Positions 1 to 6,050 are shown, counted from the stretch's first letter. The stretch is 18,992 nt of DNA from Polyangium jinanense (GCF_028435365.1 NZ_JAGTJJ010000108.1:1-18992), one strand, 5' to 3'. Program-made: numbers and translations. Notes: generated from the letters alone by a model not told the origin.

Positions 1-11
1 ACTCGTCCACT

Positions 12-56
12 GGAACCCCTTTCGTGTTGCTTTGAGCGGCTCACGAAGGGGGTTCC
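12..56 (+). terminator. Long hairpin, terminator-like
   Basis: Arms 12-26 and 42-56 pair over 15 positions with a single G-U wobble, around a 15-nt loop. A short T run (TTT) follows at 60-62, so it could end a plus-strand transcript entering from left of the window. The T tract is weak, and a transposon-end or attenuator role cannot be excluded. Confidence 0.4.
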
Positions 57-94
57 GCCTTTAGACCCCCGGAAATGTCAAACTTCGGCTGCCT

Positions 95-111
95 CCCCGG
101 CAGAGCCGGGG
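95..111. repeat. Short GC-rich hairpin (7-bp stem)
   Basis: CCCCGGC at 95-101 and GCCGGGG at 105-111 form a perfect 7-bp stem with a 3-nt loop. It lies in the gene-free stretch 57-164, where I see no convincing coding region. It has no T tract and no assigned role. Confidence 0.3.
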
Positions 112-164
112 GATCTCCTAAGGTATTAGGGCAGATCGAGCCCTTCAAACCAGGGCATGGGAAA

Positions 165-198
165 GGGCGCCCGGACCGGCGAACCAACCCGGGCGCCC
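165..198 (-). terminator. Terminator of the 70-residue protein gene
   Basis: GGGCGCCCGG (165-174) and CCGGGCGCCC (189-198) form a perfect 10-bp stem with a 14-nt loop. Read on the minus strand it begins 5 nt after the stop codon at 204 and is followed by TTT. Its place right behind the gene supports intrinsic termination, although the T run is short. Confidence 0.55.
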
Positions 199-203
199 AT
201 GAC

Positions 204-416
204 TCACTTCTTGAACGGACGCAGCGCCTTGAGCGGCTGGAACGCCTTCGCCAGGCCAGCCGCATCGCGCATCTGATCCACGTGCCTGGTCATGTGCTTC
301 TGGGCCGCGAGCGCATCGCCAAACGCCTTCGCTTCGGCGAGCGGGCTGGGGACGGTCGGGACCTTCGCGCTCTCCGCGACGGCCAGGTCGATCTCAAACG
401 AAACTGTAGATTTCAT
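204..416 (-). CDS. Small hypothetical protein, 70 aa
   Basis: I do not recognise a family. The ATG at 416 was chosen because AGGAG lies 8 nt upstream on the minus strand. A longer reading from 461 would put that Shine-Dalgarno sequence inside the gene. The 70-residue product begins MKSTVSFEID, has a mildly acidic and alanine-rich middle (about residues 11-40, likely helical) and a basic C-terminus ending in RPFKK. There is no signal peptide, membrane segment or cysteine. The gene stands alone, followed by a perfect 10-bp hairpin, so it is probably a single-gene transcript. It is divergent from the IS1-like transposase across about 250 bp. The good RBS and terminator make a real gene likely, but its function is unknown. 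Confidence 0.6.
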   Translation of the reverse strand: MKSTVSFEIDLAVAESAKVPTVPSPLAEAKAFGDALAAQKHMTRHVDQMRDAAGLAKAFQPLKALRPFKK

Positions 417-529
417 GGGACTTCTCCTACGCGTCGGCAGCACCTCGCCGCCAACACTCACCCTGGTTCGCCTGCACTCGTCTCAGAGTCAAGGATTGGG
501 GATCGTTGTCGTCCGGGGCAACGCGCGTA

Positions 530-550
530 GGACATTCAATGTCCCATTGA
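530..550. promoter_or_regulatory. Two overlapping palindromes between divergent genes
   Basis: GGACATT-C-AATGTCC (530-544) overlaps TCAATG-TCC-CATTGA (536-550). Both are perfect inverted repeats. They lie midway in the divergent gap between the 70-residue protein gene (start 416) and the transposase (start 665), where an operator would be expected. No clear -35/-10 pair was found beside them. They could instead be part of a transposon end. Confidence 0.3.
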
Positions 551-664
551 CACCCAGAAAACCCGCAAAACATACGTGTTCCGTGATAGGTTGGTCCCAT
601 CGATTGACCTTCCGCGGGTGAGCGAACGACGACAAACCGTCGCGCCCTGCGGCTTCGGGGGACC

Positions 665-1792
665 ATGGCGAACCTGCTCTCTCACGAGAAGCGCCTGCGC
701 GTGCTCGCGGCGCTCCTGGACGGCAACAGCGTGCGTGCGGCGTCGCGGATGACGGGCGTCCACCAGGACACGATCTCGCGCTTCGCCTTCGCCGCGGGCA
801 CGGGCGCGGGCCACCTTCACAACCGACTCGCGCGGAACCTCTCCTGCACGCTCATCGAGATGGATGAGATCTGGACGTGGTGCGGCGTCAAAGAGGCTCG
901 GAAGACGGCCGAGCATCCCGCGGGCTTCGGCGACGTCTGGGTGTGGGTCGCCGTCTGCGGCGTCTCGCGCATGGTGATCTCGTGGCACGCAGGGAGGCGC
1001 GACCAGGCGAGCGCCGACGCCTTCATGACCGACGTCCGGGCCCGGCTCGTCGCGATGCCGCAGATCACGAGCGACGGTTACGCGGCGTACGAGCCCGCGG
1101 TCGCCAAGGCGTTCGGCGCGGGCGTCGACTTCGGCCAGGTCGTCAAGACGTGGCAGAAGGGCGGGAAGAAGGGCCCGGATCACAGGTACGAACCGTCGCG
1201 AGATCCTCTGCTCGTGAAGCGCGCGGCTCTCGGCGCGCCAAACCTCGCGACGTCAACCACGGCGCACGTCGAGCGCAACAACCTCACGATCCGGCACATG
1301 AACGGGCGCCTGCGTCGGCTTTGCTTGGCGTTCAGCAAGCGGCCCGAGAACCACCGTGCGGCACTCGCGCTCTCCTACGCGTGGTTCAACCTGGGGCGCG
1401 TGCAGAAGGGCATGAAGATCACGCCCGCCATGGCTGCGGGCGTCACCGATCACATCTGGGAGCTCGACGAGTTCCTGACCGCCGTGATGACGGCGGAACC
1501 TTGCGAGTCCCCGGCGCCCGTTCCGCTTGTGCCCCGCGTGCCCGAGACGACACACCGCGAGCTTCCCAGCGGTCGGGGCTTCCTCCGCGTCGTGGACGGC
1601 GGGAAGGGCAAGCCCAGCGAGGCCCCGCGCGCGCCTACGCCGCCCGCCGCTCCCCCGGCGAGGGTCGGGACGGGGGAGGCTCCGCGCGAGCCGCTACCGC
1701 CCCCGGGGACGCAGCTTGACCTGTTCGCGTGGCGTCCGAGACCGCGACAACTTGCGTTCTTCGATGACGATCCGAACGACGAGCAATGGTAG
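665..1792 (+). CDS. IS1-like DDE transposase with C-terminal extension
   Basis: This is a transposase of the single-ORF IS1-like group, 375 aa, which cuts and joins DNA at insertion-sequence ends. An N-terminal helix-turn-helix (about residues 10-42) precedes the DDE core: Asp67 in EMDEIW, Asp137 in TSDGY and Glu203 in HVERNN. The family block KITPAMAAGVTDH lies at 251-263. Relatives as I know them end near there. Here about 100 extra residues follow, rich in Pro and Ala, ending with QLDLF (350-354) and QLAFF (362-366). Both resemble the pentapeptide that binds the DNA polymerase beta clamp. No frameshift site is needed to make the full protein, unlike classical IS1. The ATG at 665 follows a G-rich stretch and is the only good start. 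I found no matching terminal inverted repeats, so whether the element still moves is uncertain. Confidence 0.85.
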   Translation: MANLLSHEKRLRVLAALLDGNSVRAASRMTGVHQDTISRFAFAAGTGAGHLHNRLARNLSCTLIEMDEIWTWCGVKEARKTAEHPAGFGDVWVWVAVCGVSRMVISWHAGRRDQASADAFMTDVRARLVAMPQITSDGYAAYEPAVAKAFGAGVDFGQVVKTWQKGGKKGPDHRYEPSRDPLLVKRAALGAPNLATSTTAHVERNNLTIRHMNGRLRRLCLAFSKRPENHRAALALSYAWFNLGRVQKGMKITPAMAAGVTDHIWELDEFLTAVMTAEPCESPAPVPLVPRVPETTHRELPSGRGFLRVVDGGKGKPSEAPRAPTPPAAPPARVGTGEAPREPLPPPGTQLDLFAWRPRPRQLAFFDDDPNDEQW

Positions 1793-1821
1793 TGCGCTAG
1801 CCACGCAACATCCCGGAAGCT

Positions 1822-2286
1822 CTATCGACTTTCGATCGAACCGGAAGACGCACCACTCGTGTCCGTGTTGGCATGACTCTCGATAAGCGTTGCCCGCGTA
1901 GCTAGCACAGCCGCAAGCGTGGCGGTTTCGCGCTTCCGCAAGCCGCCGCTGAACAAGATATTCCCATGATACTTGTTGGTTGGCGTCGGAGAACGCTCAT
2001 AATCCAGCCGCAGTGGTCGCCCAAGTGCAAGACTCGCGTAGTCGATGGCTTCTAGGGACAACTTGGCAACGCCGTATTTGGCGTTGTTCGTGTCCTTCTG
2101 TGTGGTGACGAGAGCCTCGCGATCGTCATCAAAATTTATAGAGGTCTCGCTACGACCGTCCGGGCGGTTGGCAGCGGTACGCTCATCCGGAAGAAACGCC
2201 GTAGCCGCAACTTCCCCGTTTTGGATGCATTTGCTGCCACGCAACCCACGCAGGCAATAGTGGGGAAACTCCGCTGTGGATGTCAT
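1822..2286 (-). CDS. Hypothetical protein, last gene of low-GC three-gene operon
   Basis: The product is 154 aa of no family I can name. The start is fixed by an ATGA overlap: its ATG at 2286-2284 shares bases with the TGA of the preceding gene, a sign of translational coupling. An alternative start at 2364 would overlap the neighbour by 80 nt and is unlikely. Conserved-looking pieces are PHYCLRGL (8-15), TSINFDDD (48-55), KYGVAKLS (70-77), LDYERSPTP (94-102) and YHGNILF (106-112). I have an impression of similar proteins in other proteobacteria, but no function. It has no signal peptide or membrane helix, so it is probably cytoplasmic. The Ser/Thr-rich C-terminal tail (about 140-154) looks disordered. 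It converges on the transposase gene with only about 29 bp between them. Confidence 0.7.
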   Translation of the reverse strand: MTSTAEFPHYCLRGLRGSKCIQNGEVAATAFLPDERTAANRPDGRSETSINFDDDREALVTTQKDTNNAKYGVAKLSLEAIDYASLALGRPLRLDYERSPTPTNKYHGNILFSGGLRKRETATLAAVLATRATLIESHANTDTSGASSGSIESR

Positions 2287-2822
2287 GTCTCCCGTAGTGC
2301 CCATGCGACAAGCTGAAACGGGTCGAAGGACTCCATGCCGCCCGAGTGTACGACTCCGCCACATGCGTCCGACGCGACGTAATACCAGCCGGTTTCATCC
2401 GGGTTGAGATCAATGGTAAGGCCAATTCGCCGCCCCGGAAAGATCCATTCAATTAGTAGCGCACCATCATACGCGTCCTCCGTTGCACTTATTGGCGGGA
2501 GCACCCTAGCTTGGTACGTATGCGCGGCGTTCAAAAGACTACGAATGTTCGTTTCAGCCAATGCGGCGAGCGTCTTGTTGCGCATTCGCTCTATCATAAT
2601 GCGCACCTCATCGTATACATCCGTCGTCGCTCGCAGCCATGTCCGCAACAGGTCCTCGTGTGCCGACACATCCGTTTGAGCGGCGACCGTTGCCACGGTA
2701 TTCAACTCGTGAACGTTCTGGACGTTAGGAGCCGTCGGAGCGGCGACAGCAATTGACACGGTTGCCGCCGTTGTAATGGCCGCGACCACACAAGTAGTAG
2801 TAGCAGTTGAGGCGGGCGGCAT
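2283..2822 (-). CDS. Hypothetical protein, middle gene of low-GC three-gene operon
   Basis: The product is 179 aa with no named family. Residues 1-50 are low-complexity Ala/Thr/Val, with a mildly hydrophobic stretch at 11-31 that could be a weak membrane or signal segment but lacks a basic N-terminus. Residues 53-105 look helical and charged, possibly coiled coil. Residues 120-179 form a compact, probably beta-rich domain with IEWIFPGRRIGL (124-135) and TGWYYV (144-149). The start at 2822 lies 7 nt after the DUF3467-like stop. An AAGG that runs out of that stop codon serves as RBS. Its own stop overlaps the next ATG. The gene is clearly part of the operon and shares its lower GC. Function unknown. 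Confidence 0.7.
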   Translation of the reverse strand: MPPASTATTTCVVAAITTAATVSIAVAAPTAPNVQNVHELNTVATVAAQTDVSAHEDLLRTWLRATTDVYDEVRIMIERMRNKTLAALAETNIRSLLNAAHTYQARVLPPISATEDAYDGALLIEWIFPGRRIGLTIDLNPDETGWYYVASDACGGVVHSGGMESFDPFQLVAWALRET

Positions 2823-2829
2823 ATGGCCC

Positions 2830-3150
2830 TTATTCGGTAGGTGTCGCGTCGTCGCCCGATTGAGGGAGCCCCAGGACGACCCCTAGACCCTCGGCCGCCT
2901 TCAATGTACGAAGCAGTACTTGAACGAGACGCGTTGCATGGTCGCGCGTCATGGTGAGACGTTGCTGAACCAGCGCATCGATCATTTGCCGATCCTCGTG
3001 CGACCGGATCGATTGTGGTTGAAGCTGGCAAATGTCCAAAATGATCTCTTCGCCGACTGCATTCACAGCGATGTAGTTCGTGTAAGATTCCCGGATCTCG
3101 CGCGGGTCTTCGGGATATTGTAGGTTTATGGCTAGAGTCCGTTGGCTCAT
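2830..3150 (-). CDS. DUF3467-like protein, first gene of low-GC operon
   Basis: The product is 106 aa. It resembles the DUF3467 family, small proteins of unknown function: the pattern YTNYIAVNAVGEEIILD (23-39), a central Gln-rich segment, and a C-terminal helix with LTMTRDHATRLVQVLL (65-80), where family members typically have a 'spot-the-helix' block reading about LTPEHAKRLLKAL. The family assignment is from memory of that pattern. The ATG at 3150 has GGGAG about 7 nt upstream. No membrane segment or signal peptide is visible. It is the first of three genes in one transcription unit with the two following unknowns, so it probably acts together with them. Confidence 0.7.
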   Translation of the reverse strand: MSQRTLAINLQYPEDPREIRESYTNYIAVNAVGEEIILDICQLQPQSIRSHEDRQMIDALVQQRLTMTRDHATRLVQVLLRTLKAAEGLGVVLGLPQSGDDATPTE

Positions 3151-3168
3151 GGGGCGTCTCCCGACTCT

Positions 3169-3197
3169 ACCCTACGTCAGCACGAAGACCACAGCAA
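3169..3197 (-). promoter_or_regulatory. Possible promoter of the DUF3467-like operon
   Basis: On the minus strand TTGCTG (3197-3192) and TAGGGT (3174-3169) are spaced by 17 nt and lie about 20 nt upstream of the start at 3150. Both hexamers match the sigma-70 consensus only partly, so this is a weak call. A run of eight A (3196-3203) overlaps the upstream edge. Confidence 0.22.
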
Positions 3198-3252
3198 AAA
3201 AAAGCTGACCATCAGGCGTGCCGTTCGGTACATATCGCGGCACGGCGGTGCG

Positions 3253-3282
3253 GCGAGCGCCGCCGGAGTAGGCGGCGCTCGC
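3253..3282 (-). terminator. Perfect 12-bp hairpin after the sigma/HTH operon
   Basis: GCGAGCGCCGCC (3253-3264) and GGCGGCGCTCGC (3271-3282) pair perfectly around a 6-nt loop. On the minus strand it starts 4 nt past the sigma-factor stop codon. There is no T tract directly behind it, so it may be a pause or RNA-stabilising hairpin rather than a strong intrinsic terminator. Confidence 0.5.
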
Positions 3283-3286
3283 GCGT

Positions 3287-3883
3287 TCAGCGCTTGCGCT
3301 TGCGGGTCTTCCACGTGGGGCGTGGAGCCTGCTTCGGGGCGGGGGCCGCGCCGAGCTTCCGGAGGGCGGCGCGGAGCTTCTTCTCGTGGGCGTGGAACGT
3401 CGCCCGGGGCTGGCCTACCTCTCGCGCCGCGTCGGCCCCGACGAGTCCGCGGGCGGCCAGCTCCACGACGCGGGCGACGCTCGGGCTCGACGCCATGACC
3501 CGCGCGAGCAGGTCCCGCGCTTCGATCGCTGACGTCGGATCCGGCGACACGAGGATCGGGACGTCCCGAAGCGCGGACGCCGGGGCCTCGTACAACGTCG
3601 ATGCGCGCCTCATGAGATTTTGCGCCCGATACCACGCCGTCTGCTTCATGAAGCCCAGCAAGGACGCATCGGGCGGCGTCTTCTCTCCGCCGCGGACGCG
3701 TCCTTCGGCCAGGGCTTCCCACGTCGTGATGATCGTCTCCTGCACGATGTCCGGAGCGTGAGCGCTCGCCACGCCGATCGCGCGGGCATGACGAAGGAGC
3801 ATCGGGCGCATGGCCTCGATGTCCTCCGCGTCCGCTTCGACGATCGGCGCGCCCCCGCCGGGGGAGGCGCGCTGCCGGATCAC
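3287..3883 (-). CDS. ECF-like RNA polymerase sigma factor
   Basis: The product is 198 aa and redirects RNA polymerase to a specific promoter set. Region 2 is seen around APDIVQETIITTWEAL (43-58), which fits the sigma-70 region 2 helix. Region 4 lies at about 138-178, with a helix-turn-helix built on VGADAAREVGQPRATFHAHEKKL (148-170). The linker is about 80 residues. The C-terminus is very basic (KTRKRKR). The start is a GTG at 3883, chosen because it overlaps the TGA of the preceding HTH gene by 4 nt (GTGA) and has GGGGGA just upstream. No anti-sigma factor or membrane protein lies next to it. The three small HTH proteins transcribed ahead of it are the only candidate partners. The sequence is divergent from well-known ECF groups, so the subgroup is unknown. 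Confidence 0.75.
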   Translation of the reverse strand: MIRQRASPGGGAPIVEADAEDIEAMRPMLLRHARAIGVASAHAPDIVQETIITTWEALAEGRVRGGEKTPPDASLLGFMKQTAWYRAQNLMRRASTLYEAPASALRDVPILVSPDPTSAIEARDLLARVMASSPSVARVVELAARGLVGADAAREVGQPRATFHAHEKKLRAALRKLGAAPAPKQAPRPTWKTRKRKR

Positions 3884-4137
3884 GTCTCGTCCCCCCGCAC
3901 GAGGGCGTCGAGATCCACCCCGAGCACGTGCGCGACGCGCGAAGCGAAGAGCAGCGTGCAGCGGATCTCCCCGTGGAGGACGGCGCGCACGTACATGCGG
4001 GCGAACCCGAGCGCCTTCGCCGATTCCCGCGCCGTCCGCCCCGCGACGAAGGGCGCGAGCGCCTTCCGGACGCGCGCCGCTTGCTCCTCCGTGAGGACCG
4101 CGGGTAGGCTCGGCGGTTCATGATCTTGCTCGATCAT
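3880..4137 (-). CDS. Small XRE-like helix-turn-helix protein (third of three)
   Basis: The product is 85 aa and almost entirely one DNA-binding domain. Helices run over residues 17-82, with the probable recognition segment ESAKALGFARMYVRAVLHG (38-56) and the closing block FASRVAHVLGVDLDALVRG (64-82). That block is typical of Cro/CI-type domains (hydrophobic-A-x-x-L-G-V-x-x-x-x-L). The ATG at 4137 has GGAGG 6 nt upstream and overlaps the stop of the preceding gene (ATGA). Its own stop overlaps the sigma factor's GTG. It has no dimerisation or ligand domain. It probably binds DNA or acts as an accessory to the co-encoded sigma factor (inference). Confidence 0.65.
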   Translation of the reverse strand: MIEQDHEPPSLPAVLTEEQAARVRKALAPFVAGRTARESAKALGFARMYVRAVLHGEIRCTLLFASRVAHVLGVDLDALVRGDET

Positions 4138-4442
4138 CGCGCGCCTCCCTTCCGCTTCGGGGACGTCACGAGGACGAGCGACGGCGGCTTCCTCGGGGGA
4201 GCCTTGCCCGCGAGGGCATCGTCGAGCGACAAGCCCACGGCGCGCGCGATGCTTCGCGCGAGCGCCATGTTTCCGGGTTCCGTCCCGTCGAAGAAGCCGA
4301 CGACGACGGCGCGCCGGTAGCCGAGGGCATGGGCGACGCGAACCCATGAGCCTTGCTCGCGGTGAAGATGGCGAAGCAGAGCGCGAAGGTTCGACCTCTG
4401 GATCTCGATCAGCCCGGATCCGGTGAAGCGAGACGCGGCCAT
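4134..4442 (-). CDS. Small XRE-like helix-turn-helix protein (second of three)
   Basis: The product is 102 aa. An N-terminal helix (about 11-30, EIQRSNLRALLRHLHREQ) leads into an HTH at 31-79: SWVRVAHALGYRRAVVVGFF, a turn at DG (52-53), and LARSIARAVGLSLDDALAG (61-79). The last block aligns position by position with the closing block of the two neighbouring HTH proteins. The C-terminal tail (80-102) is Pro/Lys rich and basic. The ATG at 4442 shares one nucleotide with the preceding stop (TGATG), and its TGA overlaps the next ATG. This tight coupling argues that the three HTH proteins are made in fixed ratio. Specific DNA target unknown. Confidence 0.65.
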   Translation of the reverse strand: MAASRFTGSGLIEIQRSNLRALLRHLHREQGSWVRVAHALGYRRAVVVGFFDGTEPGNMALARSIARAVGLSLDDALAGKAPPRKPPSLVLVTSPKRKGGAR

Positions 4443-4774
4443 CACGACGCGCCCCCTTTCCGACCGCAGAGAGCACACGCTCCCGCGACGTGGGGACGAC
4501 CGGAAAGGACCTGCTCGACGGTGATGCCGCCCGCGCGAGCGAGCAGCACGGCGACGGCGTAGGACGTCCCGCGCCGCATGTTGACGAGGACGCTCCGGGA
4601 GACGCCCATCGCGGCGGCGAGCACATCGCGTCCGCCGTAGGCGCGGGAGATGTTGCGCTCGGCGGCCCGCATGTGGGCGCGCTCTTCGGACGTGGGGAAA
4701 AGAGCCGGGCTCTTCCGGTCGGAAGGCGGACGAGTCCCTTGGCCCCGCGGAGCGGGGTGTACTAGACGAAGCAT
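4442..4774 (-). CDS. Small XRE-like helix-turn-helix protein with CxxC tail (first of three)
   Basis: The product is 110 aa from the ATG at 4774, which has GAGG 9 nt upstream. A TTG at 4792 is in frame but less likely. Residues 1-35 are a Pro/Arg-rich leader. Residues 47-93 form the HTH: GGRDVLAAAMGVSRSVLVNM, a turn at RRG (67-69), and VAVLLARAGGITVEQVLSG (74-92), parallel to the domains of the next two genes. Near the end CALC (100-103) plus basic residues form a CxxC pair absent from the other two. It could bind metal or be redox-sensitive, but one pair alone is weak evidence. It is the first gene of a four-gene operon ending in a sigma factor. Confidence 0.6.
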   Translation of the reverse strand: MLRLVHPAPRGQGTRPPSDRKSPALFPTSEERAHMRAAERNISRAYGGRDVLAAAMGVSRSVLVNMRRGTSYAVAVLLARAGGITVEQVLSGRPHVAGACALCGRKGGAS

Positions 4775-4890
4775 GGGTTGCGACCTCGGCAAGAGGGGTT
4801 GCGGCCAAGTCGCCTCGTGGGGTTCACAGGTCCCACGGGGCGGCGCCTTTTCAGGCAGGCCACATCCTACGCGGTCGCAATCGTCGAAGC

Positions 4891-4923
4891 GCCCTAGTTT
4901 GCCGAATTGGGGCGAATTAGGGC
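4891..4923. promoter_or_regulatory. Operator-like inverted repeat upstream of the HTH/sigma operon
   Basis: GCCCTAGTTTGCC (4891-4903) and GGGCGAATTAGGGC (4910-4923) are reverse complements apart from two mismatches, with a 6-nt centre. The right half is also a direct repeat, GAATTGGGGC followed by GAATTAGGGC (4904-4923). It is relatively AT-rich for this DNA and lies about 120 bp upstream of the first HTH gene, 9 bp from the tandem-repeat array. The shape suits a dimeric HTH protein binding its own promoter, but that is inference. Confidence 0.35.
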
Positions 4924-4932
4924 ACTACCCCT

Positions 4933-5274
4933 CCACGCGAATGCGGAAGGCCAAGTCGCGAGCAGAGCTCGCGTCCACGCGAACGCGGAAGGCTAGGTCG
5001 CAAGCGGCGGCTCGCGTCTACGCGAATGCGGAAGGCCAGGTCGCAAGCGGCGGCTCGCGTCCACGCGAATGCGGAGGGCTAGGTCGCGAGCGGGGGTCGC
5101 GTCTACGCGAATGCGGAAGGCCAGGTCGCTAGTAGAGGCTCGCGTCCACGCGAACGCGGAGGGCCAGGTCGCTAGCAGAGGCTCGCGTCCACGCGAACGC
5201 GGAAGGCCAGGTCGCTAGCAGAGGCTCGCGTCCACGCGAATGCGGAAGGCCAGGTCGCTAGCAGAGGCTCGCGT
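4933..5274. repeat. Tandem repeat array, eight units of 42-43 bp
   Basis: Unit starts are at 4933, 4975, 5018, 5061, 5103, 5146, 5189 and 5232. Each unit opens with CCACGCGA or CTACGCGA, carries GCGGAAGGCCAGGTCGC or a close variant, and ends with CTCGCGT or a close variant. The start (ACGCGA) and end (TCGCGT) of a unit are reverse complements, so each unit can fold on itself and each junction is also a small palindrome. Units 5-8 are nearly identical and the left units more diverged, which suggests recent expansion at the right. Unit length is not a multiple of three, so coding is unlikely. The array ends exactly where the IS1182-like fragment begins. Role unknown. Confidence 0.9.
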
Positions 5275-5511
5275 CCCTGCCGCACCCTCGCCTTCGGGAC
5301 GATTGGCGGGCGTAACGGAGACGGCCCGGATCAGCTCGGTATCCAGGTCATTCGCGATGTGTTGCTTGTAGCCCTTGAAGCGCTTGGATTTGCTCTTGCG
5401 CCCGTGGCGCATCTGCGGATCCTCGATCGACACGCGTCGATCTTTGGCGACGCCCTCGCGGATGCGGGGCTTGCCACCCCCGGGCGGATCCCGAACAGTC
5501 CGTAGGCCTAG
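5275..5511 (-). pseudogene. IS1182-type transposase fragment (middle of the protein)
   Basis: About 79 codons read as a piece of an IS1182-type DDE transposase: RIREGVAKDRRVSIEDPQMR followed by HGRKSKSKRFKGYKQHIAND and an Asp-Leu-Asp-Thr-Glu-Leu segment ending VTPANRPEGE. The HGRKSxSxRFxGYKxH core is a hallmark I associate with this family. There is no start codon in context and both ends are cut. The 3' side runs straight into the tandem-repeat array, and the 5' side stops 25 bp before the VOC gene. It is a relic. A second piece at 6986-7085 may come from the same gene. Confidence 0.7.
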
Positions 5512-5536
5512 AACCGATGCGCGGAGAGCTGAAGGC

Positions 5537-6025
5537 TCATGCCGGCACGGCCTCGCCGCGCACCGCCGCCTCGATCTTGGCGACATCGATCTTCCGCATC
5601 TGCATCATCGCCCCGAACGCGCGCTTCGCCACATCGCCGCCCCTGGCCATCGCCTCGGTCAGGACGCGCGGCGTGATCTGCCACGACAGGCCCCATTTGT
5701 CCTTGCACCAGCCGCACGCGCTCTCCGTGCCGCCGTTGCCGACGATCGCGTTCCAATAACGGTCGGTCTCCGCCTGGTCGTCGGTGGCGATCTGAAAGGA
5801 GAACGCCTCGCTCTGCTTGAACGTGGCCCCGCCGTTGAGGCCAATACACGGCACGCCGCACACCGTGAACTCGACCGTCAGGACGTCGCCCGCCTTGCCG
5901 CCTGGAAAGTCGGACGGCGCCCGGTGCACCGCGCCGACCGCGCTGTCGGGAAAGGTCCGGGCGTAAAAGCGCGCGGCCTCTTCCGCGTCATGGTCGTACC
6001 ACAGGCAGATCGTGTTCTTGTTCAT
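5537..6025 (-). CDS. VOC superfamily protein, PhnB-like
   Basis: The product is 162 aa of the vicinal-oxygen-chelate superfamily, in the PhnB / '3-dmu-9_3-mt' group (a Pfam name that does not imply that enzymatic activity). Marks are the opening TICLWYDHDAEEAARFYART (5-24), FPGGKAGDVLTVEFTVCGVP (40-59), FSFQIATDDQAETDRYWNAI (76-95), and the group's typical CGWCKDKWGLSWQITPRVL (104-122). The C-terminal MMQMRKIDVAKIEAA (140-154) is also typical. The ATG at 6025 has AGGAGAGG just upstream. A longer reading from 6088 is rejected. The substrate is not predictable. It lies downstream of a glutathione S-transferase in the same orientation with a 141-bp gap, and may be co-transcribed. A role in handling electrophiles is only inference. 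Confidence 0.85.
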   Translation of the reverse strand: MNKNTICLWYDHDAEEAARFYARTFPDSAVGAVHRAPSDFPGGKAGDVLTVEFTVCGVPCIGLNGGATFKQSEAFSFQIATDDQAETDRYWNAIVGNGGTESACGWCKDKWGLSWQITPRVLTEAMARGGDVAKRAFGAMMQMRKIDVAKIEAAVRGEAVPA

Positions 6026-6050
6026 CGTTCCTCTCCTCTCTTTGCCGCCG

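Noticed and set aside
1832..1841. TTCGATCGAA palindrome at the 3' ends of the convergent genes as a terminator
   Set aside because: It is only 10 bp with no loop and no T tract, and lies inside the coding end of the third operon gene.
3196..3203. Run of eight A as the T tract of a terminator for the sigma operon
   Set aside because: It lies about 50 nt beyond the 12-bp hairpin, too far to work with it. Its own flanking CAGC/GCTG pair is only 4 bp.
4933..5274. Possible CRISPR array
   Set aside because: The units are contiguous 42-43 bp repeats that vary gradually. There are no unique spacers between constant repeats and no cas genes nearby.
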